Assembly: GCA_027704905.1 (NCBI GenBank)
Contig: CM051007.1
Span: 21,552,334 to 21,616,333 of the forward strand
Direction of reading: 5' to 3'
Source of the DNA: Muraenolepis orangiensis
Taxonomy: Eukaryota > Chordata > Actinopteri > Gadiformes > Muraenolepididae
DNA length: 64,000 nt
Made by a program: the position numbers and the translations under genes. Numbering within the stretch: position 1 is the first letter of the stretch; each line of letters starts with the position of its first letter. This document shows positions 46,030-58,479 of the stretch, in pieces. Below the pieces are notes generated by a model. The model searched no databases. It was not told where the DNA came from and saw nothing but the letters and a program-made list of their open reading frames with translations.

Positions 46030-46283
46030 ATTGTCTTACAGATAATTTCTTACAGATAATGTCTTACAGCCTATGTCTTACACATAATGTCTTAAAGATA
46101 ACGTCTTACAGTCCATGTCTTACACATAATGTCTTAAAGATAACGTCTTACAGTCCATGTCTTACACATAATGTCTTAAAGATAACGTCTTACGGTCAAT
46201 GTCTTACAGATAACGTTTTAAAGATAACGTCTGACAGTCAATGTCTTACAGATAACGTTTTAAAGATAACGTCTTACAGATAA
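46030..46283 (+). repeat. 45-bp minisatellite
   Basis: About five units built from GTCTTACA, ATGTCTTA and AAGATAACG submotifs. The 45-bp period keeps a frame open and creates a spurious repeat ORF. Looser related sequence starts at 45965, and a stray unit-like stretch lies near 44525. Confidence 0.85.
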
Positions 46284-46413
46284 TGTCTTACAGATAATGT
46301 ACATCGATAATGTACGACAAGTAAGCGCCAGCCTTCAGCGGATCGATATGACGGATAGCTCGAAGTGCTTCGTCAAATCAGCTGTGTCTGTAAATCCGTT
46401 CAGTACTCACGAC

Positions 46414-46643
46414 CAGGGGCGTCGCAACAGGGTAGGCAAAGTAGGCAATTGCCTGGGGCCCCGAGCTGGAAGGGGGCCCCTGAGGATGATTGTATTCCCC
46501 CCCCGCGCACTTCACGATGTTCGCGATTACCGCTCTGTAATTTCGAGGCTCTGTAATAAACGCTCTGTAATTTCGAAGGCCCCCCACCTCTAAAAATAGG
46601 GCGATTATGCCTAGGGCCCCCAGAAACCCTAGAAACGCCCCTG
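46414..46643. mobile_element. hAT-type MITE (230 bp) with perfect 8-bp target duplication
   Basis: The element begins CAGGGGCGTCGCAAC and ends AAACGCCCCTG, giving an inverted CAGGGGCGT terminus. CTCACGAC occurs immediately on both sides (46406-46413 and 46644-46651). It has no coding capacity. Confidence 0.9.
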
Positions 46644-47234
46644 CTCACGACATACTCACTCACTGACTAGCTCAATGGCAGAATGAACAAATAGTCTCTT
46701 CTCACCTTCTCAAGGATATCCACCCACCAAGGCAGAACATCATGTTGAAGGCTAATGTTCTCTTTTTTTTCATCAAACTGAGGGATTTCCACCGTGTTTT
46801 CCATGTGTGCCACTCTTTAGGACTTTTCTGTCAGAATGGAGAACAAAACAGAACAGGACAGCGCTCAGGGCCTGAAGATGCTCTCTCAATCATATCTTTC
46901 AAGGTCTTGCAGCCCCATTTTCTATTAGTCTGCACTAAATTGAAGTTCACAGAATACGTATTCAATACCATTTCAGTGATTTATCAAGTAAAAGAGACCA
47001 AGCATTTAGATATTTCATTATCTTTTTCTGGGAATAGGAGATGGAAAGTGGTCTCAGGTCATGGTAAAATGAACATGCTCTCGGGATTTTTTTACTCAAG
47101 TTACATTCAAGGTCACTTTGCTCCTCTGTCGCTGTTACCCAATGAATGACTTGTCGTTCATTTTTGAAAAAATTCAAACAATATACTAAAATATTTTTTT
47201 GATATCTTGATTTGCCATATGCAACATATGGAAT

Positions 47235-47310
47235 GGAACGCTTTCTCCCCATTCCCTCCCGCAGTATGAATTCCTACAATTTAACACTATACACTATTCT
47301 ATACAAATAT
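47235..47310 (-). repeat. LINE 3'-end fragment
   Basis: Inverted relative of 45826-45965, sharing GAATTCCTACAATTTAACAC and CTCCCCATTCCCTCCCGCAG. Confidence 0.5.
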
Positions 47311-47764
47311 GATATGAATATGAATATCTTGCCTCTGGATGTTCAGTTGCTCTGAGTCCGAGTGTGTGTTTATGTTAAGCATCATCATTCCACTTTCTTC
47401 ACCTAATTTGACAGCTGTCAATCAGCGCAGGACGCTGATTGACTGAGACAGATCGTTCTAGTTTAAACCCCTTCATGCTAAGATAGGACATGACGGCCCT
47501 TAAGACTGTAGTCTGGAGACAGTCCACAACTGTCCACGTTCACGCCAACCCTGAAACGCTCAAAAATAGGAGAATGTGAGTTATGTCCACCACAGAATCG
47601 TGTGTTTCTTGAGGCATGCATTTTGTCTTGTGCTTCCAGTGCCTCCATCTGTGTACACGTCCAGCAGACTTCTACTGTCCTTCTTTTTTAAATGTTGCTT
47701 CGTTTTTTAAATAATTTATATATTTCAGGAGTGTCATGAGGATTGCTAGACTATTTTGTTTGGT

Positions 47765-47880
47765 ACTAATATCGACAAATATTTTAGAAAAAATATCGAC
47801 AAATATTTTAGAAAAAATATCGACAAATATTAAAAAAAAAAGAATCGACAAATATTTTAGAAAAAATATCGACAAATATG
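47765..47880 (+). repeat. Short minisatellite, unit about 24 bp
   Basis: Five copies of AATATCGACAAATATTTTAG-like units. Each contains AATATT, so both strands show repetitive ORFs. Confidence 0.85.
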
Positions 47881-48323
47881 CTGGTGGATGCTGGTGGTGG
47901 ATGGTGGTGGATGGTGAGCTTGTCTGGCCTGGTCATAAAGAAGACTCAATCAGTGGATTTGGGATCTGTCTGTTGATCTGTCGATGGTTATTATTTGATT
48001 AGACACTCCACCTCCACCATCATCATCATCATCATCAACATCCTCATCATCATCAGCTTTATCAGTATCAGCACCGCCGTCAAGTCTGCTCTCTGTCCGT
48101 CCGTGCCACCCCAGATGGACGGTGCGGCTGTGTGTGTGTATGTGGCTGTGCTCTGCCTCTTGTTTTGCTATTCGGTCCATCTGTCTGGCGGAGTGACCCG
48201 TCAGACAGACAGGGTTATAGGCATTGTAGTTTGACCCATGCTACACAGGAAATGCGTCTCCTGACATGTGTCTGTGTGAAGGAGAAGGAGAATGACAAGA
48301 GTGTTGTGCGTGGGTACCTTACA

Positions 48324-48472
<149 letters not shown>

Positions 48473-48599
48473 CACATGTTCACACACGCCCGCATGTGGC
48501 ATGGATCACGCCATATGGGCACAAGGGGTCTAAATTAAGAGCTGGCTTCTCAAAGAAACTGCGTAACTGATAATTACAAAGTAAAACAACTACATACAA

Positions 48600-49010
48600 G
48601 ACAACCACTGGTTAAACAGTCCTTTATGTATGAGCACCCGGCCTCATTTTCCAGCCATTGTTCTGCCGTGTGTGTAGGCTGTGTAAACCCAGATGGGATT
48701 GTGCGCATTCACATGTTAACAGAACAAATGTAGAGTAACCATTTCCAGAGCATGCCCCGATAGCGACGAGATCCAGAACCAGACAGCCAAAACATTTCTG
48801 AACCCATCGCGTCCGCTCTACAGTGATTCCAGTCCAACTTCCTCAATATTGCCCTCCGACTTATGTTGAAAAAATAAATGATAATAAGCTAATTTCCTAT
48901 AACACATGGAAGCAGGCATATTATATATGACCAAGGGCCGAAGACTCTTTATGAGTGAGCTTAATTGCTTGCTCTCAGGGGCCCATAAGAGGAGATGATC
49001 TGCCAAGGTA
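48600..49010. other. Candidate conserved noncoding sequence
   Basis: Complex, non-repetitive sequence with TAAT-core sites (GCTAATTTCC, GCTTAATTGC) and no coding frame. It lies about 12 kb upstream of tac1, in a region that in vertebrates holds distal enhancers. Conservation itself cannot be judged from one sequence. Confidence 0.25.
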
Positions 49011-49689
49011 GATGATAGGGTAGGAGGGGGGGGGGGGAGGGAAGGGAGCAGAACACCCCCCCCCCCCCCTCTCCCCCAGTGATTAAGCCATCGGACCGGC
49101 CATAAAGGCAGCTTTATATCTCCACGCCTGACAAAGGAAATTACTCTTCATGCGCAATCATACCTCTCTATTTCCATGTCCGTCCGTCCAGCCGGTGGCT
49201 GCCAGGTCTGGTAATAGCGGACTATAGGGTGTCAAAGCCCCTGGTGAAGCCCTGATTGTGTTGTCGTCTCTGCCTCGGCTAACGTGTTTACTGCTGTTTG
49301 CCCAGGCTGCTGCTGCCGCTGCCGCTGATGTTTATGCGCAGTCATAAAAAAATGAAACAAGGGTAGGTGGGGGGGAGGGCTAAGGGGGGAGCTTGTTTTC
49401 CCCTCTCCAAACACCTAAAATGTCAGCGCTGTTCAATATTTAAATACTCTTTGTGCGAGCGCATGCCGACAAGAAACAACATGGATCTTTTGAGCGCGGG
49501 GCGATGCAGAGAGATTGATGCAATACTATCAATAATCACCCTCGCTGAGTTACAGAATTCAACGAACCCAAGGACCACTTCTTGTTGTTTATCTTAGCCC
49601 CCCCCCCCCCCAAAAAAAACAACAACAACAACAACCACAACAATAAAAGCCTTTAAAACAAGCGCCACCACCAAGAAGTCTTTGACGGT

Positions 49690-49880
49690 GACAAACAAAC
49701 AGAAGTAACACATGCTAATGAATTCTACAAAGGTGCTAATGGCTGTGGTCCTGTCAGGCTGCTGTGTTTCCTCCCAGCGGGTCAGGAAGGGACGAGGTGA
49801 GAGGTGTTTGAAGCATCCCCGACCATTAATCCACGGGTTATTAAAATTCATGACATCAATATCAGCGTGCATGCTGCTAA
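49690..49880. other. Candidate conserved noncoding sequence
   Basis: High-complexity stretch with several homeodomain-type cores (GCTAATGAATTC, CCATTAATCC, TTATTAAAATTCATGAC) and no coding frame. It is inferred only from composition and motif content. Confidence 0.25.
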
Positions 49881-50284
49881 GTTATGGTGATAGTGAAGAT
49901 AAGGGGAATATTGCTGTATATAAATAAATAAATAAATAAATAAATATATATATACTGTTTGCTATTTATATTTGATAGTAATGCAAATTGGTCGGATGGC
50001 ACCTGCACAGTGGCCTATTATTGATTGGTTTTGTGATATCAATCAATCATGCAATAATCTTTTATTAAAACAGGTCAAACTATTTGACATCATTTAACAG
50101 ACAAGATAAACCTGGAGAATATGCCCTTATCACTGAATAAATACATGTGCAAAAAGGCGTACATGTTTTTTATTGAGCCACTTATATAGATGTTTAAGTA
50201 CTGTATGTATCTGTGTAATGAAGGAATATGAGATAATAAAAAACAAATATTATCTTCAAATATCCTGAAAAGTAAACCAACTAA

Positions 50285-50445
50285 ATAGACCCTAGACTCG
50301 TTCTCCCCCAGAGGTGTCATGGTAGCACTAACACTGTCGTTCATCACACTGATTATGGGTCTGCTTCTTTTACGTACCAGGACACGGGTACTAGACTAAA
50401 CTAGTGTGTAGGTCGAACGATGACACCTCTGTGAATAGGGTCTAT
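50285..50445. mobile_element. MITE-like inverted-repeat element
   Basis: Outer ends ATAGACCCT and AGGGTCTAT plus inner perfect 12-bp arms (CAGAGGTGTCAT at 50309-50320, its complement at 50420-50431). The outer ends resemble those of the MITE in asns intron 10 (GAATAGACCCC). Confidence 0.5.
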
Positions 50446-50494
50446 AGAGACCTCTGAGGGACAGCGTTGTCTCCGGTGAAACACGCACTGTTAT

Positions 50495-50830
50495 ACAATA
50501 TTGTATTGTGAGTGACGGCACCTGTCATGCATTATGAGGTCATTCATAACGGTCGCCAGGTGCCGCAAATGAACTGCATGCGCAGAAATGCAGTTACAGA
50601 TGCAACAACTGGTGCTGTGTAAACTGCCTTTTTTTTTTAGCCGTTGGCTCTTTAAGAAGAACCCGTGCCGAATGTAATAACACTTTAATGCTCTTGCAGA
50701 TTAATTGATTCCTACAGCATGTCAAAGGAGACGCATCCTCTGCATCCCAAGCAGCGCTAAGTCAGTCGCCGAACGTTTCTATTCCAAGATCCCCTTTTTG
50801 CAAAACACCGGCGTGCGCCTCCGACAGCCG
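50495..50830. other. Candidate conserved noncoding sequence
   Basis: Complex sequence with TAATAACACTTTAATG, CAGATTAATTGATTCC and CAGGTG E-box motifs and no ORF of note. It lies between a MITE-like element and a (TG)n tract. The inference is weak. Confidence 0.2.
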
Positions 50831-50839
50831 TTTTGACAA

Positions 50840-50872
<33 letters not shown>

Positions 50873-51151
50873 CATGCGCTCTCGTTACCTAATGCGCAAC
50901 GCGTATCCTTGCCCAATTTGCCCGCTTTCAAAGGAAACATTAACGATTGGTCTGTGGCAGTTTAGACTGAGCTGGCGCGATTTATGATCCGAAAGCTGAT
51001 ATTATACATTCCATTTCGTTTCCCCCTGTCAGCGCCTGCGGGCCTGCACGTATTGGGAAACTTGCCAAACAAGACCATTCAATGCATCAACACCATATGT
51101 AGCGCGGCAGGACACCGGAACGATCCCTCCGTTGTGTCCACAGACCACTAT

Positions 51152-51190
<39 letters not shown>

Positions 51191-51214
51191 GTCGTCGTCG
51201 TCGTCGTCGTCGTC
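51152..51214. repeat. (ATC)n-(GTC)n trinucleotide repeat
   Basis: About 13 ATC units pass into about 8 GTC units, a compound microsatellite. Confidence 0.9.
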
Positions 51215-52184
51215 GCGTCATCATCCTCATCCTCATCCTTTATCATTACATACAGCCCTCCTGGACACCCAGAAACACTTTCATTCCAGGGCATAAATTA
51301 TAAAAGTAAACACTTTTTTTAAACACACAAGGGGAATGAATACTAATAAATCATTTGAGAGGCAATACACACTGTGAAAAGTTAGACAGTAAAAAGAGCT
51401 TCATTGTGCACTAATGTTAAAAGGAAGATAATTACCATGTGGATATTGGGTTGAAGGAGGAACATGAGCCCAGGTTTGTGAATTAATTTACTTCTGAAAC
51501 TAAATTTAAGTATGTAGCACATGTGTAACTCCCTCTCATGCAATGATGACAGCTATGCGTTCTTTATGATACTGATAGGATTTATTCAATCCAAACCGTG
51601 AGAACTGTGAAACACACACATGAAATACAATAAATCACAGATCAAACAATAACAACATACATTCATATTAATTCTACTTCGTCTCTTAGTGTCACATGTC
51701 TTTACAATATTGTTTACCAAAATGAACTTAACCTACAAAACGCATTAAATCCTTCTGCAATAATAATAATAATAATAAACTCACTTAACAAACATTTCGT
51801 TAGCACTTTAGCTACCTGGCTTGAGCTTACACACAACTAACAACCACAACACCAAACGTACCTTATTGGCTGCATGCAATAAGAGAGGAAATTATGGAAC
51901 TTCACTGACTGAACTGATCGATCGAACTGACTAACTGTGACGGAACTTTCTCTTATATAGAGATTTCTACACGCGTGTGCGTCGGCATAAAACGTCCCCG
52001 GAACACTGTGCGCTTCAACCATTAGTTCCGCTCTTACTCTACAGCATTTAGGTAGGAACCAAAAACTGGTAGGAACCAAAACTCAAACTGAACACAGAGG
52101 CAGTTACACTCCCACCAAACATATCACTTGTATATGATTTTACAATGACTTAGAACCCACATACTACATAGAAAGTAAACAAAA

Positions 52185-53406
52185 CTAAATACAATAACTT
52201 CGGTCCTTGGCCTCCACAGGAAAGGTCACTTCCGACTGCGCCTGGGTGTTGAGAACCTGGGCCTTCTTAAGTTCAGGGTCGTCACTTGCGATCTCTCCCA
52301 CCTTGACTTCTCCACTTGGTTCTCTTTCCCTTGGTAACACGTATCTTCCCAGGCTTTTGTGGATGATACACCCCATGATGTGGGATATACCAAGCTGGAG
52401 CTTTGTAGATGTCTTCCTCTGGGACCCTTTCTGCATCTCCACGGGTTATGGTCTCATCCATGAAGGTCTTGTAGTCTGTGCGGTACTGATCGTTTCTTCT
52501 CAACTTCCTTTCTAGACAGTTGAGACGATGGATAGTACAGATCTTGTTATCAGGTAAGTTAGGCCTTTCCTTCTTGAATGGCAGCGGCATTTCATAATGA
52601 CCGTCGCTCTTTAACTTGATGCCCTTCTCCATTTCCGACAGGAACCTTAGATCCTCTTGAGAGATGGGGCTGGCTTCTGACACTCTTTCAGCGAAGTCAG
52701 ACTCAAGCATCTTCATGACATCTGCAGGTAACACAACTTCTTTGATCTGTGTTCTACAGACATAGTGCACTTCACTTGTGAGGTCTGAAGAGGACGGTAG
52801 ACCTGACGTCACTTGCTTCACAATGACTTGGTGACTGATTCCGATTGTATCTCCATAGTTGAGACACGGTTTACCATATCCCACCACACTCCAGCCCAAG
52901 TCTGTTCTCTGAGCAAACGGCTGATGTTCCTCACCAGTCACCACTTGTCTTGGAATGAGGGCTTGAGCACAGTTGTAGCCAATTAACAGGCCAACATCAC
53001 AGCTTTGCTGAGAAGCGATCTCATCTGCAATGTGTTCAAGATGAGGCCATGCCTTCGCTGTCTCTGGTGTGGGAATATGGTCTCTGTTTGCAGGGATAAA
53101 CTCTCTTGAGTAAGTCGCTGGCAGAGTGATTATCTTGTCTGAATTGAATCCTCTTACTTGTAGACCTGTCAGCTTCCAACAGGACACGACTGTGTTTCTT
53201 GAAGCTAGCGTGGAGAGCTTTAGCTGAACTGGTTCACCTTTTGTGTTGAGAGCCTTTGCTGTCTCTTCGAGGATAAAGGTTGTGTCACTTTGTGTATCGA
53301 GGAGTGCGTACACCAGAACCTCACGACTTGGCTCACTTGTAGATGACACCCACACTGGAACTATTGTGGATGTATGAGTGTTCCCATCATTCTGGATGAC
53401 TCTAAA
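52185..53406 (-). pseudogene. BEL/Pao retrotransposon pol fragment with internal deletion
   Basis: On the minus strand an open frame carries the BEL/Pao protease region (VYALLDTQSDTTFILEE, DVGLLIGYNCAQALIPRQ, QRTDLGWSVVGYGKP). It continues to the entry of reverse transcriptase (YIPHHGVYHPQKPGKIRV). There the homology breaks, and after a frame change it resumes with DPELKKAQVLNTQA, which belongs near the integrase part. The catalytic RT, RNase H and integrase core are absent, so the copy is dead. The frame upstream of 53406 runs into (AAT)n sequence and is not part of the element. Confidence 0.82.
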
Positions 53407-53769
53407 CGATGTATTATTAGTAGTATAATAACAATTATTGATTTTTTTTAAATTATTATTATTATTATTATTATTAAGTGTTAGTTTAAACCTTATTTTG
53501 TAAACTGGATTTAAATACACACAGACAATGGCGTACGTAATTTCCATTTCCATGAAATGCAATTATCCCACTATTGTTTATCACAATGGAATAGTGAGTG
53601 GTGTTGAAGAGACCTGGTGGGAGGCCCAATCATGTCTTGAAGCAGCACACCTACTGCAGGTTACCTAACGTTATCGGATCATCGGATGACATCATCCGGT
53701 GGACAAAGGCAGCGGGGGAGATGTGGGTTCAGGCAACATGGAGAAAAGTGAAACATTTGTACATTGTGC

Positions 53770-54095
53770 ATCTGCATGCATAGTTGATATAATTGCATAC
53801 TCCTGCTGACTGCCTGCTGTATATACATTTATATATATTTATCTTGTTGACATAACTGCATACCCCTGCTCACCTGTTCATACTTACCTGTATATATATA
53901 TATACCTATAATTCTGCACATATGTCATACCTATATATGTTATTTGATACCCGTTTGTATACCCAGTAGACTGTTTTTACATACATAACAACTGTACATT
54001 ATTATATTACCAGGCACTTGACTGTAACATTTGCACTCTGGTTAGATGCCAAATTATTTTCGCTGTACTGTACTCTAATCTAATCTAATCTATAC
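53770..54095 (+). repeat. LINE 3'-end fragment
   Basis: ACTGCATACCCCTGCTCACC, CCCAGTAGACTGTTTTTA, GATGCCAAATTATTTTCGC and a CTAATCTAATCTAATCT tail. Parts recur at 3497-3595 and near 18835. Confidence 0.55.
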
Positions 54096-54574
54096 ACTAC
54101 CCAGAAATTATATAAAGCGAGGTTGAAATCTGCACATTTCCAACTTTTTAAAGTGCCAGTGAACCCATGTATTTTAATCTTAAATATAGTGTGGTATTTT
54201 GTGATGTTCAGATTTCAGCTGAAACAGGGGGTTTGTTTACACTTTAAAGTGCCAGTTAACCCCATATCTTGGTCGTTTTTTTGGGTTTCAAACATCTTAG
54301 GATGTCGGGTATGATCTTCAACATAGTAGCCATGTTGCCCCGTTGTCACTGTGACTTAATTAATAGCTTAATTCTGAAGAAATGGAAAATAAGCCATAAA
54401 AATGTCAAACGTAAAATGCCATGGTTTTGGCATTTTTTTGGTCTCTCCCCGTTCTACTCTGCACCAAACTGGGGGTCGCCGCAAAGACACAACGACGTCC
54501 AGAGGGTATGCTAATGCTAACGATTTTGTAATGTCGCTTAATGTGGACAGCTGCGTCCAAGCTGCAGAGGTTCC

Positions 54575-54605
<31 letters not shown>

Positions 54606-55233
54606 ACCTCGTAGTGTTTGCAAAAGGGGGTACACTTACACTTGAAGGTGACACAAGATGACACTTACACAAGATGATTTCTGTAATAAACCGTGGTAGA
54701 ATTGTTCCATGCCTGAGACTCAAATTGGCGCCAGAAGTGCTCAAATGGTTGTTATAAAAAAAATAAAACACATATTAAATGATAAAATGATATCGTCACA
54801 AATGACCCGCTCAATAAGCCCCTTTCAACGATGCCGATGCTCCAGACCACCACCAAATCGTGCAATTTTTTTTGTTCCCCTTCTTTTGCTACGGCTAATC
54901 ATCTTCTCCCAATCAGCCAGCCGTTAACTTTATCACTTCCAGCTGATTGAATGTTTATGTGGAGAGATGATGGCCAGGGGGGGCTGTGATGGGGCCGATT
55001 GGACACGGGGCTGGAGCCGGATTATTGGCCGTTGGAAGACGTCACCACGGACCATTCATTGACACGGCTTACTCTCCGTCTCTCAGCGCTGGTCCGGTCC
55101 GTCTGATAAATCAACAATGTTAAAACATATCTCCATGCCCCATGACAACATACAATGGCAAAAGGTGATGCTCGCTTTATCGTTTCACTGCTGCCTTCGT
55201 AAATGGAGGTGGACATTTCATCAGTGCTAATAT

Positions 55234-55410
<177 letters not shown>

Positions 55411-55712
55411 GTCTTGAGTGAGTGGGCAGGGGTCCTACTGTGTGTGTGTGTGTGTTCATGATCGTTGGTGTGTTGGTCCAGCAGTAGTACTATGCCCGCG
55501 TCCCTGAGCTCTTGTGTGTTGATCTGTTATGTTATTATATATTTGATTATATATTTCAGATTAATTTCCATTTTTCAGTGAGGTGTGTGTGTGCATGTGT
55601 GTGTGTATCTAGATTACATGCTATCTGGCCTTGACTATTCACGTCGGTGACCTTCCTCATCAGGAAATGAGCCACATGAGCATGAGCTCTTCTCATCAGC
55701 CACAATCTCCTT

Positions 55713-55816
55713 AAGTCCCGCCTTCTCGCATGCCACCATTGGTCGGTCATGTAAGCTACAACTTAAGCCCTGCGTGCAAACATTGGTCAAACTGTTTCTC
55801 AATCATTACCCTCAGT
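55713..55816 (+). repeat. Dispersed repeat, copy 1 of 2
   Basis: GTCCCGCCTTCTCGCATGCC through AATCATTACCCTCAG recurs at 60783-60885 with about 85-90 percent identity by eye. The family is unknown. Confidence 0.6.
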
Positions 55817-56519
55817 AAGTGTGGTCTTTGAGCCAATTTGGAATTTAGACTCTGACACCTCCGGCTCATTTCCGACCAATCAGGGCATCTCTTCCCTGAT
55901 ATTAGTTATGTTGAATCTACAGCACCTTTAATCTCAATCTTTAATCTCAACCAACATATTGGGTTCCGATTTAGTGCCATTGCGTTTCTGACAGCTAGGG
56001 TACACCCAGGGAATGGAGAGCTAGTATGGCTGAAGCATTTGGCTCAAATTGGTGCTGAAAATATGTATAGAATAATAATATATGTATTTGTATGTATGTT
56101 TTTATATATGTGTATATACGTATGTATATATATGGGTATATAAATATATATATATTTAAATATATAAATAAATATATATATATCTGTATATATTTAAATA
56201 TATATATAAATCTATATATATTTATATGCATATGCATAGTTGCCAATTTGTCACACCATTTTGGGGTTAAAGAGGAAATCAGTTTTGTATGTGACGATGA
56301 TGTATTCACTTTTATGGCTCACTGGTCTGCTGTATTTTACCAACACCAGAGTTGATAGAAATGTTTTGAAGGCAACGGCAGGAGTGAGAAGCTTTACCTT
56401 GGCGAGGCAGCTGGATTCGCAAGATCAGATTCACGCAAGAATCCATCTCGCCTTCTGCGTCCTATGAGGAACTTCTGGCAGCTACGGGCGGGGTTGAGGT
56501 GAGACGACAGCGAGAAGCC

Positions 56520-56700
56520 AAACTGTTGCCAAACAGCAAACATAGGCTGTAAAAAGAGGTTAGCGAAAGACGCTGCTATTACATCTGTTTTATCTGAACT
56601 GGCGAGTATTTCTTCATTGAAAGAAGGGCAAAGAGCCGCACTGAAGGCTTTTCTCGATAGGGAAAATATGTTTTCAGCCCCTTTGCCAAACGGTTTCACA
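56520..56700 (+). pseudogene. Possible DNA-helicase-like transposon fragment
   Basis: The frame reads AAITSVLSELASISSLKEGQ then RAALKAFLDRENMFSAPLPN and GF. It resembles the Q-motif and Walker A entry of RecQ-like helicases found in fish repeats (KEQ..ALKAFL..DVF..LPTGFGKS), but the GKS is replaced. The rest of the helicase is absent. The call is weak. Confidence 0.3.
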
Positions 56701-57296
56701 GGGCTAATTCCCGGGTGGTTGTGTACAACAAACCATGTGGCACGTCGTCAGGTCGTAGAGAAGCTTCCTGCTCATCCAAATATTGACAGATTGGAGCTCC
56801 TCATTCAGCTCCACATGGTTGAATGAGAGCCACAAATCAGAGAGTCTGAGGGAACGCTTTCCGTGACATTTTCCTGCCGCCAATCGCAATTCCAATCAAT
56901 CAATCGGACGGCAAAGGTACACACACACACACACACAAATCCTCATTACAAACATGCACCGCTTCGTTTTCCTTTTTCGTCTGGCAGCAGCCTAAGTGGC
57001 GTCTTTGTGGCGACACCGCATCCCACGGGTCCAAATTTCAAATGCACCCGCGTGGGATGCGGGCAGGATGCAGGCTGGTGCCGTGACATCCCGCTGGGGG
57101 CTGTGACGGTGTAATTACTGCTATCTAGGGGGCCGCGTGGGCGGTCACAAGAGCAAATAGTTCACTTTGGCGACACAGAGGTCTGGAACGGTGAACTCGG
57201 TTCAGAAAAGACAGCGACGATTAGCACTATGCTAATGTGCTAATGGGACCTGTGCTCACCGAGCTACTCTTTTACCCATGCTTTAGTTGCATTAGC

Positions 57297-57420
57297 TCCG
57301 TCTGTTGGGACTTGGGGCTTGGGAATCGGAAGGTCGCCGGTTCAAGTCCCCGAAAAACACCTGGGTACTGCTGAGATGCCCGTGACCAAGAGGATTCAAT
57401 CCTCCAGATTTAGATTCAGA
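57297..57420 (+). mobile_element. Truncated tRNA-derived SINE
   Basis: GTCTGTTGGGACTTGGGGCT, the B box GGTTCAAGTCCCC and the end CCTCCAGATTTAGATT match the SINE at 9600-9904; most of the body is deleted. Confidence 0.65.
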
Positions 57421-57590
57421 AAAGGGTCTTGAAAAGAGACGCAAATAGGGATTTATGAAGGAAACATCAACCTCTAGAAAAATAACTCTAGCTGCTAGCT
57501 TGAGTGACCTTTGATCGGTAAGCCCCAAGAGGTTGTGTGTACGACACCCGGTCAGATCTGACCTTTTTAGGGCGGCCGCATCCGTGACAC

Positions 57591-57714
57591 GGTCTGCTAT
57601 GACGTCTTACCTGTGGGACACGACAACATTACTCCGGTGGTTGAGAGTGCAGTGCACTCACTGCACATGATGTAAAATGCCGTCCTGTCCCACAGGTAAG
57701 ATGTCATTGCAGCC
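57591..57714. mobile_element. Long hairpin / MITE-like element
   Basis: Arms 57591-57624 and 57682-57714 (core CTTACCTGTGGGACA) pair with only a few mismatches over about 33 bp around a 57-nt loop. The loop contains a smaller palindrome (GAGTGCAGTGCACTC). No target duplication was fixed. Confidence 0.5.
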
Positions 57715-57764
57715 ATGCCAAACAACCCCTCCCCCCCTTCCTATCTCCTATCTCCTATCTCACG

Positions 57765-57911
<147 letters not shown>

Positions 57912-58479
57912 AAATCCTGACATCATATATAATTTTTTCCACCTATTGCACCCCCATACCCCTACACTCCACCCTCACCGCCCAGTGCCACATCACTGGA
58001 AAAATGATGAGTGCAATTAAAAAAACATGTTTTTCCAACATCATTTCTTTGGGTTATCGTCCCGGCAATGAAATACATGTTAAATTACGGATTTCTTTAA
58101 TACATGCAATTTCAAACATAATTTTTCAAATGTTTTTGTCACACACACACACACACACGCGCACACACACACACGTGTCCAATATAATTCAGCGACGGCT
58201 GAAAGGAAGGCCCACTTGTTTTGTTTGCTGGTGATTGTCCGTGTGAAGCACAGCAGTTAATATCAGCTTCAGACTCAATTGAAGGGGATTCAAACAATGG
58301 ATGTTCCACTCACGTGGCAATTTTCTGCTTTCTATATAAATACACCGAGCGGCATGCAGACCATAGCTGTCAGTGGAGCAGAAGGCAGCCTCTCTCTCCC
58401 CCCACTTTTAGCATTCCAACTCAGTGTCCTGTCAATGCAATTTGTAAAAGGACCACATTCCACTCTACCAGAGAGCCCT

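Noticed and set aside
45965..46290. CRISPR-like array of direct repeats.
   Set aside because: Contiguous minisatellite units without unique spacers in a eukaryotic context.
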